The notes under the pieces: model-generated | Told to the model about the DNA's origin: nothing | What the model saw: the letters and a program-made list of their open reading frames with translations, nothing else | Database searches by the model: none | Shown: piece after piece, positions 35,182 to 43,800 of the stretch | Position numbering within the stretch: the stretch's first letter is position 1 | Layout of the letters: each line of letters starts with the position of its first letter | Source: Verrucomicrobiales bacterium | GTDB taxonomy: Bacteria > Verrucomicrobiota > Verrucomicrobiia > Verrucomicrobiales > DEV007 | Assembly (NCBI GenBank): GCA_021648365.1 | Contig: JAKISY010000019.1 | Span: forward strand, 1 to 55,823 | Direction: 5' to 3' | DNA length: 55,823 bases | Translations under genes and position numbers: made by a program

Positions 35182-37776
35182 ATGATTATTACCTCCGATA
35201 CCCAGCAGCATCATTCCCAATTAGGAGGCAAAGCCGGCGCACTTGCTAAGTTAGCAGGAGCTGGCTTCAATATTCCTTCATGGTTTGCAGTTACCGCTGA
35301 CAATGATTTGAATCAAAAACATCTAACTGAGCAGGTTGAAAAATTGGGAGGAGAATGCTTTGCTGTACGTTCTTCAGCCCGAGGCGAAGACGGCGTGGAG
35401 CATTCTTTTGCGGGTCAATATGACAGTTTTCTTTTTGTTGATTCGGATTCACTTGAGGAAAAAATCAGACAGGTGTGGGATAGTCACCAGAGCACTCATC
35501 TGGAAGTTTATCAAAAAACAAAAAATATTGCCGTTGATCAGGCTCCGACGGCTTTGGTTCAGAAAATGGTGGAGCCTGAAGTGAGTGGAGTTGCTTTCAG
35601 TGCAGATCCGGTGACAGGTCGACGGTCTCACGCCATGGTGGCAGCATTGTGGGGGGTGGGCAGTGCGGTCGTTTCTGGAGAATGTGATGCTGACACTTGG
35701 CTTATCGATTTGCAAGGCGAAGTGGTAGATCGAACACTAGCAGATAAAACTCACCATCATCAGCGTAGTCTGAAAAGCCATGAAGGAGTCTGTTTAGTTG
35801 AAACGAAAGAAGAAAAACGTCATCCTGCTTGCCTTGATTTACAGCAAATAGCTGCGGTAGCACGATTATCTCGGCAATGCGCAAGTCACTTCGATTGTCC
35901 GCAAGATATAGAGTGGGCTATTGAGTCTGGACAGCTCTACTTATTGCAAAGCCGCCCTATCACGACGCTTACCCATACCCCAGACCCCGATGATCCTTTG
36001 ACGGTTTGGGACAACAGTAATATTGCCGAGAGTTATTCAGGCATTACTTCTCCATTGACTTTTTCCTTCGCCGAAAGAATTTATGAACACGTATATCGTG
36101 AATTTTGTATCTTGCTTTCCGTGCCGCAACAAAGAGTTGCAGATAACGATCAGGTTTTTTCCCAGATGCTAGGGCATATTCAGGGGCACGTGTATTACAA
36201 TCTGAACAGTTGGTATCAGGTGCTCGCTATGTTGCCCGGCTTTTCGATCAATCGCTCGTTTATGGAGCAAATGATGGGAGTGAAGGAACCGATACCAGCA
36301 GAGGTGGTCGAAGAAATCCTCGCTAAAACCCGCACTAGTAAATTCAAGGATGGCTGGTCGCTATTGAGAACCGCGATAGGATTGTTTAACAATAACCGAG
36401 GTTTGCAAAAACAAATTGATGGGTTTTATCTTCGACTGAACACTGCTCTTGCTGCGTTGGACAAACCGCTAAGTCAAATGAGTGGAGTGGAATTGGCGGC
36501 ACATTACCGTGAGCTGGAGTCACAGCTATTAAAACGCTGGGACGCCCCTTTGGTGAATGATTTTTTTGCTATGATCTATTTCGGAGTTCTCAAATCATTG
36601 TGCGAGAAATGGCTCGGGGATGGTTCTTTGCAAAACAGCCTATTACTTGATGCAGGAGAAATCATCAGTGCGGAACCGCCGCGTCGCATCAACGCAATGG
36701 CTAAAGAAGTCGCCAAACATAAGTCGTTAGCACATATACTGGCTAATATTGAAATCACAGCTAAAGAAAAACTGATTTTACTGCAAAAATACGCAAACAT
36801 TTTTCAATTGTATCAAGATTATTTAGAGGAATTTGGAGACCGTTGCTTAGAAGAACTCAAACTGGAATCTCCAACGGTTGGTGATAACCCTCAATCTCTA
36901 CTGATCGGAATAGGGGTGCTGGCAAAACGATTTTGCCGCTTGGCTGATGCGCCAGGTGAAAAGACAAATGTGGAAATCTCTCATGTAGAAATTCCAGAGG
37001 TTAATTTTGAAGCTTTAACGCCGATCAAGAGAAAGGTTTTTGATTGGATTCTTCACCAGACCAAAAATCGGGTTCGTGATCGTGAAAATTTGCGTTTTGA
37101 ACGCACACGCTTGTTTGGGCGAGTTCGGCAAATCGTGCTTAGCCTAGGTAAACGCTTGTTTGAAGAGGGACTTATTGATGAATCGGGCGATGTGTTTTAT
37201 TTGAAAATCTGTGAAGTCATGGGTGTCTATGAAAATAAAAAACCGACTCAAAAATTACGGGCTCTAGTGGCATCACGAAAACAACAACAAAGCTCTTTCG
37301 TTGCTGCGCCTCCTGACCGCTTTGAAACGCGCGGGCCCTTACATCGCTACACTTCATTCAGCTCGACGACCTCGGAAAAAGAGGTCGCACAAAATACAAA
37401 TCAATTGTCAGGAACTGGAGCCTGTCCTGGTGTCACACAGGGCACCGTTAGAGTGGTGAATGACCCGCGTAAGGCGATATTACAAGAGGGCGAAATTCTG
37501 GTTGCCCAGCAAACGGATCCTGGCTGGGTTGTTCTTTTTCCTGCTGCAAGCGGACTGTTAGTCGAACGGGGCTCATTGTTATCCCATTCGGCCATTGTAG
37601 CCCGCGAGTTGCGCTTGCCGTGCATCGTTTCGATACCCCATATCACCACTATTTTAAAAACTGGTGATTTAGTGGAAATGGATGGCAGCAAGGGCACGGT
37701 TCACATTTTGAAAAGGGCGGTAGATCAGACTGCTTGTGATAAAAATCAGATAGATAATTTTTGTAATGAAATCTGA
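35182..37776 (+). CDS. PEP-synthase/rifampin-phosphotransferase-like dikinase
   Basis: An 864-aa protein. The N-terminal ATP-grasp domain (residues 1-310) starts QLGGKAGALAKLAGAGFNIP and contains AVRSSARGEDG and VSGVAFSADPVTGRR. A helical middle domain (330-720) follows. The C-terminal swivelling domain has the phospho-His motif GSLLSHSAIVARELRLPC (about 795-812). There is no C-terminal TIM barrel, so it is not a true PEP synthase; length and order match rifampin phosphotransferase, which moves the beta phosphate of ATP to a hydroxyl group. I infer phosphorylation of an operon-specific alcohol, possibly a lipid or isoprenoid intermediate. A resistance role is possible but the context does not favour it. 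Confidence 0.82.
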   Translation: MIITSDTQQHHSQLGGKAGALAKLAGAGFNIPSWFAVTADNDLNQKHLTEQVEKLGGECFAVRSSARGEDGVEHSFAGQYDSFLFVDSDSLEEKIRQVWDSHQSTHLEVYQKTKNIAVDQAPTALVQKMVEPEVSGVAFSADPVTGRRSHAMVAALWGVGSAVVSGECDADTWLIDLQGEVVDRTLADKTHHHQRSLKSHEGVCLVETKEEKRHPACLDLQQIAAVARLSRQCASHFDCPQDIEWAIESGQLYLLQSRPITTLTHTPDPDDPLTVWDNSNIAESYSGITSPLTFSFAERIYEHVYREFCILLSVPQQRVADNDQVFSQMLGHIQGHVYYNLNSWYQVLAMLPGFSINRSFMEQMMGVKEPIPAEVVEEILAKTRTSKFKDGWSLLRTAIGLFNNNRGLQKQIDGFYLRLNTALAALDKPLSQMSGVELAAHYRELESQLLKRWDAPLVNDFFAMIYFGVLKSLCEKWLGDGSLQNSLLLDAGEIISAEPPRRINAMAKEVAKHKSLAHILANIEITAKEKLILLQKYANIFQLYQDYLEEFGDRCLEELKLESPTVGDNPQSLLIGIGVLAKRFCRLADAPGEKTNVEISHVEIPEVNFEALTPIKRKVFDWILHQTKNRVRDRENLRFERTRLFGRVRQIVLSLGKRLFEEGLIDESGDVFYLKICEVMGVYENKKPTQKLRALVASRKQQQSSFVAAPPDRFETRGPLHRYTSFSSTTSEKEVAQNTNQLSGTGACPGVTQGTVRVVNDPRKAILQEGEILVAQQTDPGWVVLFPAASGLLVERGSLLSHSAIVARELRLPCIVSIPHITTILKTGDLVEMDGSKGTVHILKRAVDQTACDKNQIDNFCNEI

Positions 37777-38854
37777 AATTCAACAACATGCTGATTTCAG
37801 CAAAGTGCGTTATGCCAATTGTTGGGAAGATGCCGATATATTGATCGAAGCTTTAATTCCACTAGGACGGCATTGCGTCAGTATTGGCTCTGCAGGTGAT
37901 AATTCATTTTCGCTATTAGCAGAAGGGGCAAAGACCGTCACAATTGTCGAAATGAATCAAGCGCAAATAGCTTGTATCAAGCTGAGGATGGCAGCTTATC
38001 AATGCCTAAAATACAAGGAGTTTTTGACCTTGTTAGGTGAGCTGCAGGGTGATCGTTACTCGCTTTACAAAAAATGCCGTTCATCTTTGGATTCGACTAG
38101 CCGAGCATACTGGGATCATTTTTCAGATCAGATCGTAGTGGGTTTTGGACGCATCGGAAAGTTTGAATCTTATTTTGACCTATTTCGCGATAAACTTATG
38201 CCATGGGTGCATTCTAGGTCAAATATCGAAAAATTATTAGCACCGAAAACAGATGAGGAAAGAGTAAGATTTTATCAACAAACTTGGAACAACTGGCGCT
38301 GGCGCTTATTATTCAAAGTCTTTTTTTCTCGTTTTGTGATGGGACGCCTCGGGCGTGATCCGGCTTTTTTTAAATACGTGGAAGGCTCCGTAGCTGATAA
38401 AATTCTCGAGCGCACTCGGCATGCCTTGATAGAATTACAGCCTTCGCAAAACCCCTATTTACGTTGGATCCTCAATGGGCACTATGGTAAGGCACTGCCG
38501 CATGCTTTGCGTGCAAAAAACTTCACCCACATCGGAGACAATTTGGATAAAATCACCATTGATGCGCGTCCATTAGAAGAGGTATTAGAAAATTCCAAGC
38601 AGCAATACGACGCGTTTAATTTGAGTGATATTTTTGAGTACATGAGTGAAGAAAATACGAAACTTTTGCTCCGTCGCATTCATGCGAATAGCGCAACAGG
38701 TGCTCGGCTCGCTTATTGGAATATGTTAGTGCCTCGCGCACGCCCTGAAAGTCTGGCGGCAATGCTGAAACCTTTACCTCAGCTCAGTAAGAAACTTTTT
38801 TTGCAAGACAAGGCTTTTTTCTATTCCGCATTCATAGTGGAAGAAGTTATTTGA
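37766..38854 (+). CDS. BtaA-like S-adenosylmethionine 3-amino-3-carboxypropyl transferase (DUF3419)
   Basis: A 362-aa protein. VRYANCWEDADILIEAL near the N terminus, SIGSAGDNSFSLLAEGA, and IVEMNQAQIACIKLRMAAY match the SAM-binding fold of BtaA. BtaA transfers the 3-amino-3-carboxypropyl group of SAM to diacylglycerol, the first step of betaine-lipid synthesis. The later segment FNLSDIFEYMSEE is also typical. No btaB-like methyltransferase is present, so the product may be an unmethylated homoserine ether, or the acceptor may not be diacylglycerol. It overlaps the dikinase gene by 11 nt and precedes the kinase-like gene by 4 nt. Confidence 0.83.
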   Translation: MKSEIQQHADFSKVRYANCWEDADILIEALIPLGRHCVSIGSAGDNSFSLLAEGAKTVTIVEMNQAQIACIKLRMAAYQCLKYKEFLTLLGELQGDRYSLYKKCRSSLDSTSRAYWDHFSDQIVVGFGRIGKFESYFDLFRDKLMPWVHSRSNIEKLLAPKTDEERVRFYQQTWNNWRWRLLFKVFFSRFVMGRLGRDPAFFKYVEGSVADKILERTRHALIELQPSQNPYLRWILNGHYGKALPHALRAKNFTHIGDNLDKITIDARPLEEVLENSKQQYDAFNLSDIFEYMSEENTKLLLRRIHANSATGARLAYWNMLVPRARPESLAAMLKPLPQLSKKLFLQDKAFFYSAFIVEEVI

Positions 38855-38858
38855 GAGT

Positions 38859-40157
38859 ATGCCAGAATCTATCACCATCATATTGATCCTGACTTTGCTA
38901 GGCATCCTTTTCTGGCTGTCTTCATTAGGAGTGAACTCGGGTAAACTTTCGGCGGAGTGGGCTCGCAAAACGGTTCATATTGGCATGGGTTTGATCTGTT
39001 TGACTTTCCCGTGGATTTTCAATTCTGCTTTTTCAGTTCAATGTTTGGCAATCATTGCGATGTTCACCTTGTTACTGCTGCGTTATTCAAAATTACGGGC
39101 TTCGGTAGGCACCGCCTTGTTCGCAATTGAAAGATTATCGATTGGTGAGCTGCTTTTTCCTATAGCTGTTGCTTGGTTGTTCACTTTGAGCGCAGACAAA
39201 CCTTTACTGTATGCGATTTCTCTCTTGCTTCTCACTCTGGCGGATTCTGCGGGTGCTCTAGCTGGCAGTCGTTATGGCAAGTTTATTTACTCTACCACTG
39301 CGGCAAAAAAGAGTTTGGAAGGATCCGGGGCTTTTTTTGTAACCGCTTTTTTTTGCACTGCGCTTCCACTCCACTTTTTCTCACCTTTAGGCCTATTTCA
39401 TATCGCTTTACTTGCTCTAACTATTTCACTGTTTATTACTGCAGTTGAGGGTGCTTGTGGACATGGAACTGATAATTTGTTGATTCCGATCGGCAGTTTT
39501 TTCTTATTGGATTATTATATTAACCTCGCAGGCAGTGCGATTTTGATTCGCTCTATAGCCTTGTTAGTATTATTGGCGTTACTGCTCGCTACTCATCGAA
39601 AACATTCTTTGAATGGAGGTGCCTTGCTTACTGCTTTACTGTTTGGTTTTTCAGCGTTTACTCTGGGTGGTATTCCCTCCCTATTGGCATCTTTAGTTGT
39701 ATTGGGCAGACATATTCAGGTGCAAAGCCAGATGGCAAAAAAGCATATAGTCATTCATTCTGTGGACGTGCTTGTTGCTATAGCGCTAGTGCCCTTGGCT
39801 TGGTTGACTCTGGGCAGGCAGGGCGTCATCAGCTACTCCGAAGCACAATTCGGTTTTATAAGCGCTTTGGCTATCACTCTTTATTTGTTGAATGTGGGGA
39901 CTCAAAAGCACCTTAAACTACGTCAACCAAGCTTATGGATTGGTTTTATTCTATCCTTACTGGTATTAAGCCCCAGCTTGATGCTCGATGTCGTTTGGAT
40001 CGATTATTTGCCTACTTTATTGACTGGTCCGCTGCTGGCATGGGTATATTTTTATTGGAAAGGCAATGCTGATGCACCTGAATTGAACCATTGGTTGAAA
40101 CTCTGCTTTCTGGTAGGGCTAAGCTCTATTAGCACTATGTTTTTTGTTTTATCATGA
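38859..40157 (+). CDS. Phytol/dolichol kinase-like membrane protein with a second, DUF92-like half
   Basis: A 432-aa protein with about 12-13 membrane segments. The N-terminal half matches CTP-dependent polyprenol kinases: WARKTVHIGMGLICL, TLADSAGALAGSRYGK and AKKSLEGSGAFFVTAFFC. These phosphorylate phytol, dolichol or related alcohols in the membrane. The second half (LNGGALLTALLFGFSAFTLG and on) resembles in pattern DUF92/VTE6 proteins, which add a second phosphate to phytyl phosphate; this is a weak by-eye match. If right, a single protein would turn an isoprenoid alcohol into its diphosphate, the donor for a UbiA enzyme. It overlaps the next gene by ATGA. Confidence 0.75.
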   Translation: MPESITIILILTLLGILFWLSSLGVNSGKLSAEWARKTVHIGMGLICLTFPWIFNSAFSVQCLAIIAMFTLLLLRYSKLRASVGTALFAIERLSIGELLFPIAVAWLFTLSADKPLLYAISLLLLTLADSAGALAGSRYGKFIYSTTAAKKSLEGSGAFFVTAFFCTALPLHFFSPLGLFHIALLALTISLFITAVEGACGHGTDNLLIPIGSFFLLDYYINLAGSAILIRSIALLVLLALLLATHRKHSLNGGALLTALLFGFSAFTLGGIPSLLASLVVLGRHIQVQSQMAKKHIVIHSVDVLVAIALVPLAWLTLGRQGVISYSEAQFGFISALAITLYLLNVGTQKHLKLRQPSLWIGFILSLLVLSPSLMLDVVWIDYLPTLLTGPLLAWVYFYWKGNADAPELNHWLKLCFLVGLSSISTMFFVLS

Positions 40158-41092
40158 AAATATCCACTCCAGAATGCTCACAATCAAATCCGCAGCACAG
40201 CACATTGTTCGCCCAAGGTGCTGGGTGCATTGCCAGTTCTGAAGGACTAAGTGCGGCACTTTGGTTTAAAAATACGCCAAACTATCAGGGGTATCCCGTT
40301 GCTACTATTGGAGAATGTGATCTCGACGATTCCCAGCGGGCTGTTGATTTTATTAGTGACTGTGCAGATTACCTGCACGATGAACATGAATGCCATACAG
40401 TGATAGGGCCTATGAATGGCAATACCTGGTTGCGTCATCGCTTGCTTCTCGATAGTAATGATCGCCTTCCTTTTATGATGGAGCCGCTTGAGCCCTGCTA
40501 TTTTCGGCAGATATTTGAGGTAGCAGGTTTTTCTATCCTCTCGCGGTATTCATCTTCCGTAGTTGATCTAAACAAACCCGCATCGAACTATGAGATTTTG
40601 AGCAAACGGTTACAGCAGCGAGGATTACGTTTACGCACAGTTGATTTTGAGAATTTTGAGAAGGATTTGGCAGCTATTTTCCAACTCAGTTTGTTGAGCT
40701 TCCAAAACAATTTTTTATACACAGATTTGCCAGAAAAAGCTTTTATTGGAAAATACCTTTCCGCCAAAGATCAGATAGATCCCGATTTTGTTTTGCTTGC
40801 CGAGGTGAATGGCGAACTGGTAGGTTATGTGTTTTGCTTACCTGACATACTAGCGCAAACAGCAGGTGTTGCGCCTGCTTTGATTATAAAAACCCTAGCG
40901 AGCCATCCTGAGAGAAAATTGCCTGGCCTCGGGACTTTGTTAGTGGCAGAGGTGCAGCGTCGAGCTAAAGAAAAGGGGTATGTCGAAGCAATTCATGCCT
41001 TGCAATATGAGAGTAATTCTTCTCTGCGCATCAGTCAGCGTTTTGATGCTAAAATATTTCGACGATATGCTTTAATGTCAAAATCTTATTGA
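40154..41092 (+). CDS. GNAT-family acyltransferase
   Basis: A 312-aa protein. Residues 1-135 form an N-terminal region with VIGPMNGNTWLRHRLLL, a motif I have seen in a GNAT subfamily of unknown substrate. Residues 180-305 form the GNAT domain: FVLLAEVNGELVGYVFCLPD and the acyl-CoA loop ASHPERKLPGLGTLLVAEVQ. No signal or membrane segment is seen. The likely reaction is transfer of an acyl group to an amine, for instance the amino group that a BtaA-like enzyme would introduce; that link is inference. It starts inside the stop of the kinase-like gene and is followed 21 nt later by the ligase gene. Confidence 0.75.
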   Translation: MKISTPECSQSNPQHSTLFAQGAGCIASSEGLSAALWFKNTPNYQGYPVATIGECDLDDSQRAVDFISDCADYLHDEHECHTVIGPMNGNTWLRHRLLLDSNDRLPFMMEPLEPCYFRQIFEVAGFSILSRYSSSVVDLNKPASNYEILSKRLQQRGLRLRTVDFENFEKDLAAIFQLSLLSFQNNFLYTDLPEKAFIGKYLSAKDQIDPDFVLLAEVNGELVGYVFCLPDILAQTAGVAPALIIKTLASHPERKLPGLGTLLVAEVQRRAKEKGYVEAIHALQYESNSSLRISQRFDAKIFRRYALMSKSY

Positions 41093-41113
41093 TCTTAAAT
41101 TTTCCACATTACT

Positions 41114-42652
41114 ATGAACCTTGTAAACCATCTTGCTGAAAGGGCGCTCAATCACCCCAGGCGTATTGCGTTGATCGATGCCGAGCAATCCATGACTTAT
41201 GAAGACCTCTATTCCTATGTTTGCGGCGGATCCCAAGAATTAAAGCGCCAAGGTTTTGTGTCTGGAAATACCGTGCTTATTTTGCAAAACGTTGGCATCC
41301 CGTTGTATGTGAGTTTGCTGTCCGCCTTTCACGCGGGTCTCACTGTGATGTTTGTTGATCCTTCTGCTGGCAAAGATATGATTAGCAGCAGTCTTGCGTT
41401 GCATCAAGCAGATGGGTTTATCGCAGTAGCCAAAGCGCATTGGTTGAGAGTAACTGTTCCTGAAATTCGCGCTATCAAAAAACAATTCCACACTACTGCT
41501 TGGGCTGCGTTTAGCAAAAAGTGGAATCCAGATAAAGCGGGTATCAGCGAACCAGCAGTGAGCTACAAGGATACTCCAGCGTTGATCACATTTACCAGCG
41601 GTAGCACAGGACTGCCCAAAGCGGCCTGCCGCAGTCATGGCTTTTTATTGTCTCAGCATCGTGCGTTATCAGAGGCTCTCGATTATCAAGAGGGTGAAAT
41701 TGATTTAGTCACTTTACCTGTTTTTACTTTGGCAAACCTTGCTTCTGGATTGACTTCTGTCATTGCAAATACAGATTTAGCATATCCGGCGCGAGCGGAT
41801 TCGGCTGCTATCATGGCTCAATGTAAAAAACACCGAGTCAGTCGTTGTGCCGCCTCGCCAGCATTTTTTGAAAAACTTTACAAGGATGGATTGTTGCCAG
41901 ATTTCAAGTCTATTTACACAGGTGGAGCACCCGTGTTTCCTAGCATGTTGGATGACCTTCAAACGGCTAATCCTGAGATGAATGTGATCACCGTTTTTGG
42001 ATCGACGGAGGCGGAGCCGATTGCCGACATTGCTTGGTCATCTGTGAGCGAGGAAGATCGAAAGAGAATGTTCGCGGGCGAGGGTTTGTTGGTGGGCAAG
42101 GCAGTCAAAGCGACTCAACTGCGAATTATTCCCGATCAGTTTGGATCAGCCATCCCTCCTATGGACAAAAAATCCTTTGATTCGCTGCAGTTGGCACAAA
42201 ATGAAGCGGGCGAAATGATTGTTACTGGAGAGCATGTGTTAAAAGGCTATCTTAATGGCAGGGGCGATTCGGAAAATAAAATTCAAGTTGGTGGTGAAGT
42301 TTGGCACCGCACTGGAGATGCAGCTTATTTGGATACTGAAGGTCGAGCTTGGCTGCTCGGACGCTGTCAGGCTGCGATTCGCTTGCCTGATCAATCTCCG
42401 ATTTACCCTTTTGGCATAGAGTGTGCTGCCATGGCTCATCCAGACGTAAGCCGTTGCGCTTTGTTGTTGCACAAGAACCAAGTCACGCTTTTTGTGGATG
42501 GCGAACATAGCGATGGCACTCTTTCCGATTTGCAAACATTGTTAAAAGGTCATCCACTTGAGCAGATTAAATTCCTTCCCTACATTCCTGTGGACAAGAG
42601 ACATAATGCAAAAATTGATTATCCAGAACTGTTGGTTATTTTATCAAAATAA
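41114..42652 (+). CDS. OleC-like adenylate-forming (ANL) acyl ligase, last gene of the operon
   Basis: A 512-aa ANL enzyme. It has the phosphate loop TFTSGSTGLPKAACRSHG (about residues 157-174), the A5 motif TVFGSTEAEPIADI, A7-A8 RTGDAAYLDTEGRAWLLGR and a C-terminal KRHNAKIDYPEL with the A10 Lys. It activates a carboxylate as acyl-AMP, usually then as acyl-CoA. The FGSTEAEP segment and the VTLPVFTLANLASG region recall OleC-type enzymes, which form beta-lactones from hydroxy acids; this is an impression, not a proof. No thiolase (OleA) or reductase (OleD) is next to it. The 123-nt gap after it holds only a small CTTGAT-CA-ATCAAG hairpin. Confidence 0.85.
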   Translation: MNLVNHLAERALNHPRRIALIDAEQSMTYEDLYSYVCGGSQELKRQGFVSGNTVLILQNVGIPLYVSLLSAFHAGLTVMFVDPSAGKDMISSSLALHQADGFIAVAKAHWLRVTVPEIRAIKKQFHTTAWAAFSKKWNPDKAGISEPAVSYKDTPALITFTSGSTGLPKAACRSHGFLLSQHRALSEALDYQEGEIDLVTLPVFTLANLASGLTSVIANTDLAYPARADSAAIMAQCKKHRVSRCAASPAFFEKLYKDGLLPDFKSIYTGGAPVFPSMLDDLQTANPEMNVITVFGSTEAEPIADIAWSSVSEEDRKRMFAGEGLLVGKAVKATQLRIIPDQFGSAIPPMDKKSFDSLQLAQNEAGEMIVTGEHVLKGYLNGRGDSENKIQVGGEVWHRTGDAAYLDTEGRAWLLGRCQAAIRLPDQSPIYPFGIECAAMAHPDVSRCALLLHKNQVTLFVDGEHSDGTLSDLQTLLKGHPLEQIKFLPYIPVDKRHNAKIDYPELLVILSK

Positions 42653-42775
42653 ATTTTCTTAATTACGAAAATTTACGAGGCTGGCAGCTTGATCAATCAA
42701 GATAATAATTCCCTTTCAATCACGGCGATGTGAAAAAAGGTGTCGTGTGCTGAATCATGACTCGAAAATCGGAGT

Positions 42776-43669
42776 TCAGGGTCGTGGATGAAACTTGCGA
42801 TGCAGCGCTTTGAGCTGAGTTTGATCTACATGAGTATAAATCTGTGTCGTCGCGATATCAGCATGACCTAGCATTTCCTGAATCACTCTCAAATCTGCTC
42901 CATTGCCTAAAAGATGCGTCGCGAAAGAATGTCTTAACATGTGCGGATAAATATTTTTTTCTATACCAGCAAGTTTGGCACGTCTTTTTAAAATCTGACG
43001 AATCCGATTAGTCGTCAGTTGGCTGCCACGGATCGAAAGAAACAGATGGCTACTCGTTCTCCCACTGCGCACTAGGCTTGGTCGCTCGTATTTGAGAAAA
43101 TCATCCACCGCTACTTTTGCCTGACGTCCCACTGGCACCAACCGTGTTTTATTGCCTTTACCCGTCACGCGAATCACATTTTCATCCAAATCTAAGTTTT
43201 CAATACGTGCCTCAGTTAATTCCGATACTCGCAAACCACTGCTGTAGAGCAGCTCGATGATGGCAAGATCGCGCCGCCCGAGGGCTTTGCCCGTATCGAT
43301 GGATTCGATCAATTTTTCCACCTCTTGTTGATTGAGCGTCTCGGGAAAATGTTGTTCCAAGCGAGGCGAATCCAATTTATCCGAAGGATCCACGGGAACC
43401 TTCCCTCGACTCAAACAATGTCTAAAAAAAATCTTCAACGAAATAACTTCAAAACGCAAACTGCCTGCTGCCAAACCTGTTTTCATCCGCGCTGACAAAT
43501 AGTCCGTCAAATGGCTTAACTGAACAGTTTGAATGTCCTGCGAACTGGTTTTATTTTCAAACCAGTTGGCGAAGGTCTCCAGCGAGCGCCGCACCCCGAG
43601 CTGATAATTGTCCGACAGCCCACGCTCGGTGGCGAGGTAAAGAATAAACTGATCAATCGCTTGTTCCAT
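42776..43669 (-). CDS. Tyrosine recombinase of the XerC/XerD family
   Basis: A 297-aa recombinase of standard Xer length. The N-terminal SAM-like core-binding domain covers residues 1-85. The catalytic domain has the first Arg in SSGLRVSELTEARIENL, the Lys in VTGKGNKTRLVPV, the HxxR box in PHMLRHSFATHLLGNGAD, the second His in LGHADIATTQIYTHV and the nucleophilic Tyr in that same segment. All catalytic residues are present. It likely resolves chromosome dimers at dif, though XerC and XerD cannot be told apart by eye. It does not look like a phage integrase, and no attachment site is seen nearby. Confidence 0.93.
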   Translation of the reverse strand: MEQAIDQFILYLATERGLSDNYQLGVRRSLETFANWFENKTSSQDIQTVQLSHLTDYLSARMKTGLAAGSLRFEVISLKIFFRHCLSRGKVPVDPSDKLDSPRLEQHFPETLNQQEVEKLIESIDTGKALGRRDLAIIELLYSSGLRVSELTEARIENLDLDENVIRVTGKGNKTRLVPVGRQAKVAVDDFLKYERPSLVRSGRTSSHLFLSIRGSQLTTNRIRQILKRRAKLAGIEKNIYPHMLRHSFATHLLGNGADLRVIQEMLGHADIATTQIYTHVDQTQLKALHRKFHPRP

Positions 43670-43691
43670 ATAAATACACCTCTGAAGAACT

Positions 43692-43778
43692 ACATGGATG
43701 AAGAGGATAAACAGGATTTGAAAAAAGCTAAGATTATCATATAATTTTTCTTATCCTGTTTATCCCGTTTATCCATGT
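43692..43778. repeat. Inverted repeat with 26-nt arms between the Xer gene and the MBL-fold gene
   Basis: Arms at 43692-43717 (ACATGGATGAAGAGGATAAA onward) and 43753-43778 pair at 23 of 26 positions. The core, GGATAAACAGGAT, is a widespread dispersed bacterial repeat. It may terminate the MBL transcript. The 131-nt gap holds no gene. Confidence 0.65.
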
Positions 43779-43800
43779 AACATCTTCGAATTTTTTTTAA

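Noticed and set aside
35182..37776. True PEP synthase or pyruvate phosphate dikinase
   Set aside because: The C-terminal TIM barrel that binds PEP/pyruvate is missing and the phospho-His domain is at the end of the protein.
41114..42652. Complete ole hydrocarbon pathway
   Set aside because: Only an OleC-like enzyme is present; no OleA thiolase, OleB or OleD is in the window.
42776..43669. Phage integrase marking a genomic island next to the lipid operon
   Set aside because: The protein has standard XerC/D length and domains, and no tRNA, attachment-site repeat or phage gene is nearby.
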